Made by a program: the position numbers and the translations under genes. Under the pieces are notes generated by a model. The model searched no databases and was not told where the DNA came from. It worked only from the letters and a program-made list of their open reading frames with translations. Of a stretch of 35,679 bases of DNA, positions 7,751 through 15,616 are shown piece by piece. Numbering within the stretch: position 1 is the stretch's first letter; every line of letters starts with the position of its first letter. Origin of the DNA: JASLCR01 sp036405515 (GTDB lineage Bacteria > Patescibacteriota > Saccharimonadia > Saccharimonadales > Saccharimonadaceae); NCBI GenBank assembly GCA_036405515.1, contig DASWXM010000008.1, positions 1 to 35,679 on the forward strand. Direction: 5' to 3'.

Positions 7751-9208
7751 TTATTCCACTACATTAGTGTCACGAAGATCAAACCGAGTACGGTGCCACA
7801 TGAAGAGCATTAAGATTATCAACATAACATACATCACCAGCACATGCCAACCCTCAAGCTGCAGCTCAGTCACTGCCCACGGAATATCTGCGAAAAACTG
7901 TGTCGTCTGTGTCATGTAATGCAGCAAAAGATACGCCGGAAATCCAAAGATAGTCGCAGCAAAGGATATTGCCAGTGCACCCACTCCGGCCATAAATGTT
8001 AGCAACATCGCAAGTGGTACCAGAGGTAAAATAAGAAGATTAGCAAAGACAGCGACATTACTAATCTGCCCAAAACTATAGAGCAGAATTGGTGCCGTCA
8101 AAATTGTTGCAGAGACCGTCTCGCCCAAAATTTGCCTTAGGGTTCCCGGCTTCTTTTTTCCAAAATAAAATGCCTGCATGACTGGTGCGAAAATCATAAC
8201 ACCCGCAAATGCCGCAAAGCTCAATTGCCATCCAACATCACCCCAAGCGTAATACGGATTAACCAGCACAGTGACGGCTGCGACTATTGCTAGTAATATC
8301 AACGGGTGAAATTTACGGCCATAATACCAAGCCGCAAGACTCAGCCCCGCCACCAATCCCGCTCGACTCATGCTCGGGCTGATACCAGTTACCGCAATAA
8401 AGCTCACAATCAATCCGCCCGACACAAGCGTTGCTAAGTACTTTGAAATCCGCTCAAACAGTCGCCTAGCCAAACGCACCAAAATCGTCAAATTATACCC
8501 GCTCGCCACGACAATATGTGTCAAGCCAGCAACCTTAAGCGCCGCGTCTAAATCCTCAGGGAGATTCCGCCGTTGCCCAACCAGATACCCCACACCGAGT
8601 GAACTTTCCGGCTCAGGGATGGCTTGTCGAACGGCACCTGCAAACCAATCACGCACATGAAGAGCAATGTCACCTGGCTCAGGACGCTCAATCTTCACCG
8701 GCTCGGCTCGGTACATCGTACCCGCAAATGTGCCAAATCCTTGCTGCAACTTTCCCGTCACAGCTATTCGGTCGCTGCGCTCTATCTCATTTATACTATT
8801 CGACAATACAACCCACACCGCACCAGATAAGTGGCGATTTTCTATCATAATATCTTTAAGCCTCAGTACTGTATCTCCCTGCTTATCAACATCGGCATCA
8901 TCGCTGACAGTACCTTTCAATGTGATCACTTTCCCATATAGCGGCGTGCACATATCCAGTACGCTTTGCTCTAAACCTCCGCGCCAATATCCAACGATCA
9001 TTCCACCGCCAAGTGCAAACAGTAAAAACCATGTCCGTTGGCGCATACAAGCAATTAAAGTCAACAAGATACCTGTCAGCAACCAACCAAGTGTAATCAT
9101 GCCAGGCGCTGTAAACCACGCAGCCATTGATACCCCGACGAACAAACCAACACATGCCACAGCGATCTGCCATGACACATGAGCACGTCTGCCAAACCAG
9201 TCCCGCAT
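7751..9208 (-). CDS. comEC: ComEC/Rec2-family DNA uptake channel, without the C-terminal hydrolase domain
   Basis: ComEC forms the inner-membrane channel that takes up single-stranded DNA in natural transformation. The protein has three N-terminal helices, a beta-rich soluble segment near residues 95-170 (GTVSDDADVDKQGDTVLRL, the OB-like DUF4131 region), and then the helical competence domain containing LTHIVVASGYNLTILV and YYAWGDVGWQLSFAAFAGVMIF. At about 485 residues it stops after the competence domain. The metallo-beta-lactamase-like domain found in longer ComEC proteins is absent. The ATG at 9208 is preferred over an upstream TTG at 9223 because TATACT ends 6 nt before it. No other com or pilus gene is in the window. 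Confidence 0.9.
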   Translation of the reverse strand: MRDWFGRRAHVSWQIAVACVGLFVGVSMAAWFTAPGMITLGWLLTGILLTLIACMRQRTWFLLFALGGGMIVGYWRGGLEQSVLDMCTPLYGKVITLKGTVSDDADVDKQGDTVLRLKDIMIENRHLSGAVWVVLSNSINEIERSDRIAVTGKLQQGFGTFAGTMYRAEPVKIERPEPGDIALHVRDWFAGAVRQAIPEPESSLGVGYLVGQRRNLPEDLDAALKVAGLTHIVVASGYNLTILVRLARRLFERISKYLATLVSGGLIVSFIAVTGISPSMSRAGLVAGLSLAAWYYGRKFHPLILLAIVAAVTVLVNPYYAWGDVGWQLSFAAFAGVMIFAPVMQAFYFGKKKPGTLRQILGETVSATILTAPILLYSFGQISNVAVFANLLILPLVPLAMLLTFMAGVGALAISFAATIFGFPAYLLLHYMTQTTQFFADIPWAVTELQLEGWHVLVMYVMLIILMLFMWHRTRFDLRDTNVVE

Positions 9209-9214
9209 GTTTTT

Positions 9215-9220
9215 AGTATA
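9215..9220 (-). promoter_or_regulatory. -10 box (TATACT), 6 nt before comEC
   Basis: GTATACT plus spacer AAAAAC before the ATG at 9208. The box would lie inside the coding region if the TTG at 9223 were used, which argues for the ATG and a leaderless mRNA. Confidence 0.65.
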
Positions 9221-9243
9221 CAAAGAAAAATTCTAATATGAGT

Positions 9244-9987
9244 CTATTGATCGTATGTGCTATGCTTTATAGCTTTCACAATTGTCTCAATCCACATCTC
9301 AATTAACTGGTAATAATGTTCCGGATTTGGCATCTGTTTCGGCGAATGCTTTACGCCTGGAATAAGAATATAGTTGCCGTGCTTCGCTGCATTAAAATAT
9401 GACTTTGGTATTGAAGAATCAATCACTTCATCCTCAGCATGCTCAATCACATAGGTATAGCCATTGTGGTTCGCTACACCCTCAGTGGCACTGTTCCAAA
9501 AATGAACATCAATACTCTTACGAAAAATACGGTGCGCTTCTGCTTTCATGCCTGCAGCAGTATCTCTATAAGGTGTCTCAAGCTCATCGTCAGGATAATT
9601 GGCGGGTGCTCGCAAAACAAGGCAGGCTAGTTCTCGCTTACTCGCAAGAAGCGCTGCCATATATCCGCCAAAACTACCGCCGATTGCAATGATTTTTTTA
9701 TAGCCGAGTTTTCCAAGCTCATCATACACAGCCATGACTTCCTCATGCTGCTGCATGCGAGTCGCCTCTCCTAGGGGAATCGGGCTGACGCCATGACCCG
9801 CGTAGTCGAGCATTGCAAAAGTCGTGTCAGTCGCCTGAGCCATTCGAGTCACACCCTCTCGGTGCCCCTCAATAGTACTCATAAATCCTTGCAACCAGAG
9901 TACACACCACTCCTTATTCGCACCAGCAGGCTCAGTGAGCCGCCACGGAGTGTCATCGAGGGATAGTTTATAGTCAGAGATATTCAT
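9244..9987 (-). CDS. Alpha/beta hydrolase (serine esterase-like)
   Basis: The 247-residue protein has the alpha/beta hydrolase layout: an early strand WCVLWLQGF (oxyanion-hole region), DYAGHGVSP, the nucleophile elbow IGGSFGG with Ser105, and near the C-terminus an acidic segment (EHAEDEVIDSS) and a His in GVKHSPKQ that complete a probable Ser-Asp-His triad. No signal peptide or membrane helix is seen, so it should be cytoplasmic. The substrate cannot be told from sequence; family members act on esters, peptides or lipids. TAAAAT lies 6 nt before the ATG. It ends 36 nt before comEC, which has its own box. Confidence 0.88.
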   Translation of the reverse strand: MNISDYKLSLDDTPWRLTEPAGANKEWCVLWLQGFMSTIEGHREGVTRMAQATDTTFAMLDYAGHGVSPIPLGEATRMQQHEEVMAVYDELGKLGYKKIIAIGGSFGGYMAALLASKRELACLVLRAPANYPDDELETPYRDTAAGMKAEAHRIFRKSIDVHFWNSATEGVANHNGYTYVIEHAEDEVIDSSIPKSYFNAAKHGNYILIPGVKHSPKQMPNPEHYYQLIEMWIETIVKAIKHSTYDQ

Positions 9988-9993
9988 GTTTTT

Positions 9994-9999
9994 ATTTTA
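9994..9999 (-). promoter_or_regulatory. -10 box (TAAAAT), 6 nt before the hydrolase gene
   Basis: TAAAAT plus spacer AAAAAC before the ATG at 9987; same geometry as the other leaderless promoters. Confidence 0.55.
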
Positions 10000-10080
10000 C
10001 ACGTACCGCCTCCGTTTACTTATGAAAATAAGGCTTTTAACTGTCAACTGAAAATTTCCCGAAGATTCATAAATTGCTAA

Positions 10081-10119
10081 ATAGAAAAATGATCTGCAAA
10101 ACACAGATCATTTTTCTAT
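10081..10119 (-). terminator. Hairpin terminator of tRNA-Lys
   Basis: A perfect 16-bp stem (ATAGAAAAATGATCTG and its complement) with a 7-nt loop begins at the final A of the tRNA's CCA end. The T-rich 3' arm can act as the termination tract. Confidence 0.8.
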
Positions 10120-10195
10120 GGAGGGTCCGATGGGGCTTGAACCCATGACACCCTGCTTAAAAGGCAGGTGCTCTAACCAGCTGAGCTACGGACCC
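10119..10195 (-). tRNA. tRNA-Lys (anticodon TTT)
   Basis: This is a complete 77-nt cloverleaf. The acceptor stem GGGTCCG/CGGACCC is perfect, the D arm is GCTC/GAGC, the anticodon stem CCTGC/GCAGG has loop CTTTTAA (anticodon TTT), and the T arm ATGGG/CCCAT has a normal TTCAAGC loop. The discriminator base is T and CCA is encoded. It reads AAA/AAG lysine codons. Confidence 0.97.
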
Positions 10196-10207
10196 GAACT
10201 CTATAAA

Positions 10208-10236
10208 AATATACAGAAATAGGGGTGGATTGTCAA
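10208..10236 (-). promoter_or_regulatory. Promoter of tRNA-Lys
   Basis: TTGACA (10231-10236) and TATATT (10208-10213) are separated by 17 nt, a near-consensus sigma-70-type promoter. The -35 overlaps the stop codon of the upstream membrane protein gene. Confidence 0.8.
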
Positions 10237-10718
10237 TGCTTACTGGACTTGTGGTGGCCGCCACCTGTGCGCGTAGTCAGAATATCAAACAGCGCCAAGA
10301 CTAGTCCGCCAGTGACGATATATACACGATTAGTCACGAAGAAGTCATATACCTTCGCACTTTCACCCTCAAGCACCATCGCAGAGCCAAGCGGCTCAAC
10401 TAACAGCGCAAGTGCCAAAGCCGCAAATGCAAACGCACCGAGCAACCGCATAGGTAAATCCCGATAGCTTGGACCAGAAAAAAGTAGCAATACAGCAGGT
10501 AGCAGCACAAGCCCGACTGAAACAAGTGTAATAAGTGGCGGCACTTCAACTACCACACCAGCCTGCTCAATCACTGGCGTCAGTGTTTCGGCCCATAGCG
10601 AGCTAAGCATTGCTCCAGCGGCAAGCGCCAACCCCAGTACACCAAAGCGTCGCTTCGTAAAGAAAGCTAGCACAAAAAGTACAGCAAGGACTATCAAAAA
10701 CACAAGCGCAACGGTCAT
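10233..10718 (-). CDS. Four- or five-helix membrane protein of unknown function
   Basis: The 161-residue protein consists of hydrophobic helices near residues 1-20, 25-45, 58-80, 87-107 and 127-148, with a basic His/Lys/Ser tail (GGGHHKSSKH). Its small size and layout recall CvpA-like or DoxX-like integral membrane proteins, but no signature supports either. The ATG at 10718 is chosen because TATACT lies exactly 6 nt upstream; a longer frame from 10739 would include the promoter. It follows the RimK terminator, so it is its own unit. Confidence 0.8.
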   Translation of the reverse strand: MTVALVFLIVLAVLFVLAFFTKRRFGVLGLALAAGAMLSSLWAETLTPVIEQAGVVVEVPPLITLVSVGLVLLPAVLLLFSGPSYRDLPMRLLGAFAFAALALALLVEPLGSAMVLEGESAKVYDFFVTNRVYIVTGGLVLALFDILTTRTGGGHHKSSKH

Positions 10719-10724
10719 ACTATT

Positions 10725-10730
10725 AGTATA
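10725..10730 (-). promoter_or_regulatory. -10 box (TATACT), 6 nt before the membrane protein gene
   Basis: TTATACT plus spacer AATAGT before the ATG at 10718; predicts a leaderless mRNA. Confidence 0.65.
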
Positions 10731-10738
10731 ACAAACCA

Positions 10739-10762
10739 AAAGGAGGGTTTGCGCCCTCCTTT
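10739..10762 (-). terminator. Terminator after the rimK gene
   Basis: The stem AAAGGAGGG/CCCTCCTTT (9 bp, 6-nt loop) is followed on the minus strand by TTGG. It separates rimK from the next promoter. The 3' arm supplies the short T run. Confidence 0.75.
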
Positions 10763-10772
10763 ATCAATGTTG

Positions 10773-11684
10773 CTATGCTCCGATTTTGTCTTTTTTCGGT
10801 CGTCGCTTCGCGTTTTGTTCAATATATTCAATAATCGGCGTTGCCACATCACGACCAGTGACTTTCTCAATACCAAAGCCTGGGCTAGCATTTACTTCAA
10901 GAATCAGTGGTCCACGCTCTGAGCGCATCATATCCACACCAGCAATACTAAGTCCCATTGCCTTTGCTGCCTTAATCGCCATCTTACGCTCTTCTTCGGT
11001 GAGTTTTACGATAGTTCCTTCACCACCTTTGTGGAGGTTTGAACGGAAGTCATCATCCAAACTCTGACGCTTCATACTGGCAACCACACGGCCACCTACG
11101 ACAAATGCACGGATATCAGTACCAGCCGACTCTTCAACAAATTCCTGAAGCAAGATGTTTGTACCATCTTCGTTACTCAAGTAAAATGCCTGGAGCACTG
11201 ATTTTGCCGCCTTTTTCGTCTCGGCCAGTACCACACCATTACCATGCGTGCCACGAGCAAGCTTGATAATTACCGGCGTACCGCCGAGCTTCTCAAGCAA
11301 GTCATCAATATCGGTCGAGTTACGGGATACAACTGTCTTTGGAATACCAACACCAGATTTAGCAAGCACCTGCATACTACGAAGCTTGTCGCGTGAACGA
11401 TTGATCGCAAGTGAACTCGATGCCGTATAGACACCCTGCATTTCCAGTTGCCTGACAATAGCCGTACCGTATCGAGTCATACTATTGGCAATACGAGGAA
11501 CAATAGCATCAAAACCGCCCAGGTCTTCACCACGATAACTAACAGTTGGATTATTCTGCTCGATCGATGCGTAACAGTCACGATACTTGACTACTCTTAC
11601 TTCATGACCACGCTCCAGAGCAACCTCTTTGAGACGCTTCGTCGAGTAATTACCTGTGCCGTTAGAAAGAATAGCTATTTTCAT
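10773..11684 (-). CDS. rimK: RimK-family ATP-grasp ligase (glutamate ligase type)
   Basis: RimK enzymes add glutamate residues to a protein carboxyl end, classically ribosomal protein S6 in E. coli, using ATP. The 303 residues follow the family plan: an N-terminal preATP-grasp domain (MKIAILSNGTGNYSTKRL), the conserved SRDKLRSMQVLAKSGVGIP, the ATP-binding strand PVIIKLARGTHGNGV, DIRAFVVGGRVVASMKRQ, and the metal-binding end GPLILEVNASPGFGIE. It lies 20 nt downstream of a RimB-type protease gene, a known partnership. The ATG has AGGA 9 nt upstream. Whether S6 is the target here is not shown. Confidence 0.93.
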   Translation of the reverse strand: MKIAILSNGTGNYSTKRLKEVALERGHEVRVVKYRDCYASIEQNNPTVSYRGEDLGGFDAIVPRIANSMTRYGTAIVRQLEMQGVYTASSSLAINRSRDKLRSMQVLAKSGVGIPKTVVSRNSTDIDDLLEKLGGTPVIIKLARGTHGNGVVLAETKKAAKSVLQAFYLSNEDGTNILLQEFVEESAGTDIRAFVVGGRVVASMKRQSLDDDFRSNLHKGGEGTIVKLTEEERKMAIKAAKAMGLSIAGVDMMRSERGPLILEVNASPGFGIEKVTGRDVATPIIEYIEQNAKRRPKKDKIGA

Positions 11685-11704
11685 AATGTGTTCCTATTAC
11701 TAGT

Positions 11705-12202
11705 TTACTCGTTTCCGTGATACTTTTGAAAGAACGCATGTGGATCTTCTTCGAGCTCTTTATTGAGTTGGCGCGCATTTGAGGCCGGTTCAATCTTGAG
11801 GCCCCGACTAACATCGACAAGAAATTTACCTGTAATTGTGCGGCGGCCAATAAGGATAGGGAAAACATTCCTTGATCGATCTGATAAATTAAATAGTACT
11901 CGAATCGTCTTGCCCTCAAGCTTAATTGTTAGATATACCCGATAGCGAATTTGAGTGTGACCGTTAGAGCTAGTAACTTGCGCTACTTTAAAGTCTTTTC
12001 GTGAGATCACTTCACCGGTGTAAAACTCTGAACCTTCAGCAAACAATGTAAAGTGGAGCACGCCGCTTTTATCGATAGAAATATTACTCGCCCATATTGA
12101 AGAACTATCGGCGCCTGTATCCACTTTTGCTGGCACATTTTGAGCGTGATCAACAATCGTGATCTTGCATGCCTTACCGATGACTGGAAGAGATTTATTC
12201 AT
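11705..12202 (-). CDS. RimB-type (Zn_protease/DUF615-like neighbour) retropepsin-like protease
   Basis: This protein of about 165 residues matches the family once called ATP-dependent zinc protease (PF05618), now linked to RimK as RimB. It has the retropepsin-like VDTGADSSSIWA motif, with Asp as the likely catalytic residue, then a beta-rich body and FPILIGRRTITGKFLVDVSRG near the end. In the known system the protease trims the glutamate tails that RimK adds. The ATG at 12202 has AGGA at 7-nt spacing; an ATG at 12208 is the alternative. The order protease-rimK with 20 nt between them supports one operon. Confidence 0.88.
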   Translation of the reverse strand: MNKSLPVIGKACKITIVDHAQNVPAKVDTGADSSSIWASNISIDKSGVLHFTLFAEGSEFYTGEVISRKDFKVAQVTSSNGHTQIRYRVYLTIKLEGKTIRVLFNLSDRSRNVFPILIGRRTITGKFLVDVSRGLKIEPASNARQLNKELEEDPHAFFQKYHGNE

Positions 12203-12279
12203 ACTCATTTCCTATCCCTATTGTATACCCTGCCACTATCCGCAAAATTTACTTCACGTTAAATGCCAAGGTATCGGGT

Positions 12280-12305
12280 TGCTAATAACATGACAAATAT
12301 TAGCA
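12280..12305. repeat. Inverted repeat over the rimB-rimK promoter (possible operator)
   Basis: TGCTAATA and TATTAGCA are perfect 8-base complements 10 nt apart. The right arm overlaps the -10 hexamer of the predicted promoter. It resembles half-sites of CIRCE (TTAGCAC) but has the wrong spacing and arms. Confidence 0.55.
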
Positions 12306-12325
12306 CTTTTTAGTAAAAATGTCAA
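12297..12325 (-). promoter_or_regulatory. Promoter of the rimB-rimK operon
   Basis: TTGACA (12320-12325) and TAATAT (12297-12302) are separated by exactly 17 nt. This gives a leader of about 90 nt. A TATACA nearer the gene, about 15 nt before the start, is a weaker alternative. Confidence 0.6.
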
Positions 12326-12329
12326 TGCC

Positions 12330-13430
12330 CTAGAAGATGCCGCGCTTCTTGGCGCCTTCAAATTGCTCCAACAGTTCTTTCTGTTTTTTCGAGAGTTTTG
12401 TCGGCGTATCAACGATAATCTGTACAATGTGCGGACCACGAGTCTCGCGACGCAAGTGCGGTACACCATGGTTTGAAAGCTTGAAATCGGTACCACTCTG
12501 CGTACCAGCTGGGATTTTCATAGTGACCGTACCGTCGACAGTCTCGACATCTATCTCAGTACCGAGCGCCGCGTCCACCATTGATACATGCTCTTCACTC
12601 AGGATAATATCGCCTTCTCGCGTAAATTTCTTGTGTGCTTTGACGCGAATATTCACATATAGATCACCACGTGGACCATTTGCCATCGCTTCGCCGCGCT
12701 CTTTGAGACGAATTGTTGCACCGTCATCTATACCGGCTGGGATCTTAATCGTAATCGTCTGCTGACGACGCTCGGTACCATGCCCATGACAGACCGTACA
12801 TTCTTTTTCCGGAACCTTACCGCGACCTTTACAAGTCTCGCAGGTTACTGCTTGTTGGATAGCACCAAACATCGTGTTCATCACGCGAGTCTGCTGGCCG
12901 GCTCCTTTACAGGTCGGACAGGTCTTCATGCTACTGCCTGGCTCTACGGTCGTACCCTTGCAGTGCGTACACTCGTCCTCCATAGTCAAATGCAGCTCTT
13001 TTTCTACACCAAATACCGCATCTTCAAAACTAAGCGTAATTTGCGTCTCAACATCACGACCACGTACTGGCCCAGTGTCACGCTGGCCACCGCCAAAGAA
13101 TTGGCCAAAGATATCACCAAGACCACCGTCGCCACCAAAATTAAACTCAAATCCCTGCCCATTACCAAAACCGCCAAAGCCTTCAAATGGATTACCACCA
13201 CCTCCAGCCGCACCACCGACACCAGCGTGACCAAACTGGTCGTAGCGCTGTCGCTTTTGCTTGTCTTTTAATACCTCGTAGGCTTCATTGATTTCTTTAA
13301 ACTTTGTCTCATCACCACCCTCTTTGTCGGGGTGATGTTTGACTGCAGCCTTGCGAAAGGCTTTCTTTAGCTCATCATCGCTGGCATCTTTTGAGACACC
13401 CAATACTTCGTAATAGTCGCGCTTACTCAT
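12330..13430 (-). CDS. dnaJ: Chaperone DnaJ (Hsp40)
   Basis: DnaJ is the Hsp40 co-chaperone that delivers substrates to DnaK and stimulates its ATPase. The domains are in classic order: a J domain (residues 1-70, HPD at 33-35), a Gly/Phe-rich linker, four CxxCxG-type zinc motifs (CTHCKG, CPTCKG, CETCKG, CTVCHG), and the C-terminal substrate-binding domains. The length of 366 is normal. It has its own promoter with a perfect CIRCE operator and is separated from dnaK by four genes, so the chaperone genes are linked by HrcA control rather than by one operon. Confidence 0.97.
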   Translation of the reverse strand: MSKRDYYEVLGVSKDASDDELKKAFRKAAVKHHPDKEGGDETKFKEINEAYEVLKDKQKRQRYDQFGHAGVGGAAGGGGNPFEGFGGFGNGQGFEFNFGGDGGLGDIFGQFFGGGQRDTGPVRGRDVETQITLSFEDAVFGVEKELHLTMEDECTHCKGTTVEPGSSMKTCPTCKGAGQQTRVMNTMFGAIQQAVTCETCKGRGKVPEKECTVCHGHGTERRQQTITIKIPAGIDDGATIRLKERGEAMANGPRGDLYVNIRVKAHKKFTREGDIILSEEHVSMVDAALGTEIDVETVDGTVTMKIPAGTQSGTDFKLSNHGVPHLRRETRGPHIVQIIVDTPTKLSKKQKELLEQFEGAKKRGIF

Positions 13431-13438
13431 CTGTTATT

Positions 13439-13467
13439 AGTATAGATTTTTAGCACTCGAAATGCAA
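13439..13467 (-). promoter_or_regulatory. Promoter of dnaJ
   Basis: TTGCAT (13462-13467) and TATACT (13439-13444) are 17 nt apart. The -10 ends 8 nt before the ATG, so the mRNA is nearly leaderless. The -35 lies in the 9-nt spacer of the CIRCE element. Confidence 0.8.
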
Positions 13468-13476
13468 GAGTGCTAA
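13450..13476. promoter_or_regulatory. CIRCE operator of dnaJ (perfect)
   Basis: TTAGCACTC-N9-GAGTGCTAA with no mismatch. It abuts the stop codon of the upstream oxidase gene at 13477. It is the binding site for the HrcA repressor, which is encoded in this window. Confidence 0.97.
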
Positions 13477-15135
13477 TTAGAAACTCTTACGGATATGCGA
13501 GAAGCTGAAGTCCCAATCTGCGTCGGTCTTTTTCTTCGGGTTAAAGATATTATCGGGGTCGTAGATGTGTTTCACTTCCTTCATGATGCCGAGGACTTTT
13601 TTACCGTACATCTGCTCGAGCCATGGACCACGCACCATACCATCATTATGCTCACCAGATACACTACCTCCATACTTGAGTACGAGATTGTTCACTTCTT
13701 TCATGCATGGCTCCAGCTTGGCACGCTCTTTCGGGTCTTCGATCTTCATCAGCGGGATAATATGGAAGTTGCCGTCACCCATATGGCCGGCAATCGTCGC
13801 AAAGAGTTTGTACTTCTTGATGATCTTGCGGATTTTTGGCAAGAATGCTGGCAGGTGCTCTGGCGGCACAATCAGATCATCAATAAACGGTGCAGTGTGC
13901 TTGTCTTTCACCTTGCTACGAAGCAGCTGAAAGCTGTAGCGGCGCATGATCCAGAATTTCTCACTTCGTCCTTCTGTAGGCGTCTCTTCAAAGCCATTAA
14001 TCTCATATTTAGCGCGGTGCTTACCGAGATCTTTATGAAGCGCTTTGATTTTCTGACGCACCTCTTCTTCAGTACTACCATTAAACTCAACCATCAGGAT
14101 AAGCTTTGGAATACCCCGTAGTAGTTGCAGACCGTCAGGAATCAGCGTAATCAGCAATTTAATGAAACGAGCCGGCCCGAGGAGCTTGAGGAAGCTTGGC
14201 ATAAACTTGATCGAAAGCCATAATGTCTGATCGTCAAAACTCTCAAATGTTGCAGGCTTGTGCTCAAGTACTTTTGGAATAAGCGTACCGAGTTTATTAA
14301 TATCCCTCAGAAAGAGTACAAGCAAACCAGAATGTTCTCGTCGTGGCACCAGCTTCACTGTACCCTCGGTGATCAGGCCGAGTGTCCCTTGTGCACCAAC
14401 AAACAGTTTCGTGAGGTCGAAGATACCCGTCTCGCGGTTCCACACATTCCATAGGTGGTAGCCGGTTGAGTCTTTACTGACTTTTGGTTTCGCCGCCTGG
14501 ATTTCATCGTAGTGTTTCTCGAGCAGGTCAAAGGTTTCTTTGTAGAGTTTGCCTTCAAAATCTTTTTGACTCATCTTGCGCACGAGCTCTGCTTTATTAA
14601 GCGGCTTAACTGTATATTCATTGCCATCCGAAAGCACCATTTTAAGCTCGGTCACGAAATTATCCGTCTTGCCATACTCGAGTGACTTTTCGCCACCAGA
14701 GTTATTGCTCATCATACCGCCAACACTGGCCAGGTCACGACTTGCCGGGTAACTTGGCAGCAGACTACCTTTTTTGAGTGTCTGGACTTCAAAATCTTTG
14801 TACATCATACCTGGCTGTACGGTTGCTTCACGACTCGTCACCTTGATAAGTTTCTTCAGGTGTTTTGACACGTCCATGACAATCGACTGGCCAATCGCAC
14901 CACCGGACATATCGGTACCACGGCTTCGCGGCGTGATATTAAGCCCTGGATTTTTAGCACGATTTGCATTCACAAACTTCACGATTCGCTGCACATCCTC
15001 AGAGTCTTTTGGAAATGCCACGACCTGAGGTTTCAGCTCAAAGAGACTGGCATCGTGTGAGTAAAATTCTAGTGTTTCTGTATTGTCGTCGAGCTCGCCT
15101 TTAAAATGCGCCCCTAGTTGTTTCTTGATATCCAT
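13477..15135 (-). CDS. GlcD-type FAD-linked oxidase / D-lactate dehydrogenase family
   Basis: The 552-residue flavoprotein has an N-terminal PCMH-type FAD domain (PRSRGTDMSGGAIGQSIVMD, TVQPGMMYKDFE, YPASRDLASVGGMMSNNSGGEKSLEYG) and a C-terminal oxidase domain with GHMGDGNFHIIPLM and SGEHNDGMVRGPWL. Family members oxidise D-2-hydroxy acids such as D-lactate or glycolate. No Cys-rich iron-sulfur domain is fused at the C-terminus, and no GlcE/GlcF partners are nearby. The exact substrate is not readable. TAAAGT lies 8 nt before the ATG as a weak -10. It is divergent from the FKBP gene. Confidence 0.9.
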   Translation of the reverse strand: MDIKKQLGAHFKGELDDNTETLEFYSHDASLFELKPQVVAFPKDSEDVQRIVKFVNANRAKNPGLNITPRSRGTDMSGGAIGQSIVMDVSKHLKKLIKVTSREATVQPGMMYKDFEVQTLKKGSLLPSYPASRDLASVGGMMSNNSGGEKSLEYGKTDNFVTELKMVLSDGNEYTVKPLNKAELVRKMSQKDFEGKLYKETFDLLEKHYDEIQAAKPKVSKDSTGYHLWNVWNRETGIFDLTKLFVGAQGTLGLITEGTVKLVPRREHSGLLVLFLRDINKLGTLIPKVLEHKPATFESFDDQTLWLSIKFMPSFLKLLGPARFIKLLITLIPDGLQLLRGIPKLILMVEFNGSTEEEVRQKIKALHKDLGKHRAKYEINGFEETPTEGRSEKFWIMRRYSFQLLRSKVKDKHTAPFIDDLIVPPEHLPAFLPKIRKIIKKYKLFATIAGHMGDGNFHIIPLMKIEDPKERAKLEPCMKEVNNLVLKYGGSVSGEHNDGMVRGPWLEQMYGKKVLGIMKEVKHIYDPDNIFNPKKKTDADWDFSFSHIRKSF

Positions 15136-15186
15136 ATATCTTTACTTTACCGCCTCGAGTTATAAACCACAAGCAATTTCATAGCG

Positions 15187-15192
15187 TATACT
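15187..15192 (+). promoter_or_regulatory. -10 box (TATACT), 7 nt before the FKBP gene
   Basis: GTATACT plus a 7-nt spacer before the ATG at 15200, again the leaderless geometry. Confidence 0.65.
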
Positions 15193-15199
15193 TATACAT

Positions 15200-15571
15200 A
15201 TGAAATATGGAGGAACTAAACTAGCGGATTTTACCCCAATTGATAAGGTTGAAGAATTACAAATCATTGATGTTCACGAAGGCGACGGCGCAGTTGTACC
15301 GGAAGGTGCCAAAATCACCGCGCACTACACCGGCGCACTGTGTAAAAATGGCATTATCTTCCAGAGCAGTCACGACTTTGGCGAGGCGATTACTTTCGGA
15401 CTCGACCAAGTCATCGCAGGCTGGACTAAAGGTGTACCCGGTATGAAAGTTGGTGGTATGCGCCGGCTGATCATTCCGAGCGAAATGGCCTACGGCTCGG
15501 TACGTGCAGCCGCAAATATCCCACCAAATAGCGATCTGGTGTTTGATATTGAACTCGTCGACATCAAATAA
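15200..15571 (+). CDS. FKBP-type peptidyl-prolyl isomerase
   Basis: This is a single-domain FKBP of 123 residues that speeds cis-trans isomerisation at proline in protein folding. Recognisable features are VPEGAKITAHYTGALCKNGIIFQSSHDFGEAITFGLDQVIAGWTKGV split over the usual strands, the GMKVGGMRRLIIPSEMAYGS stretch, and the final VFDIELVDIK. The active-site pattern Y (AHYTG), F (ITF), V-I-x-G-W, and the Y of AYG is intact. No signal peptide is seen, so it is cytoplasmic. It has its own TATACT box and a strong terminator. Confidence 0.95.
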   Translation: MKYGGTKLADFTPIDKVEELQIIDVHEGDGAVVPEGAKITAHYTGALCKNGIIFQSSHDFGEAITFGLDQVIAGWTKGVPGMKVGGMRRLIIPSEMAYGSVRAAANIPPNSDLVFDIELVDIK

Positions 15572-15601
15572 AAGAATCCCGGGTAATTCCGGGATTCTTT
15601 T
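15570..15601. terminator. Bidirectional terminator between FKBP and GlsB-like genes
   Basis: The stem AAAAGAATCCCGG/CCGGGATTCTTTT (13 bp, 6-nt loop) has A and T runs on both sides, so it can stop the converging transcripts. Confidence 0.92.
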
Positions 15602-15616
15602 ATGATTCGTAGGCCT

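Noticed and set aside
12298..12306. TTAGCAC half-site suggesting another CIRCE
   Set aside because: The matching arm is TGCTAATA with 10-nt spacing, not the 9-9-9 CIRCE format, so it is listed only as a palindrome.
13495..14121. Plus-strand frame of 208 residues
   Set aside because: It lies wholly antisense to the conserved flavin oxidase domain and shows no protein-like motif.
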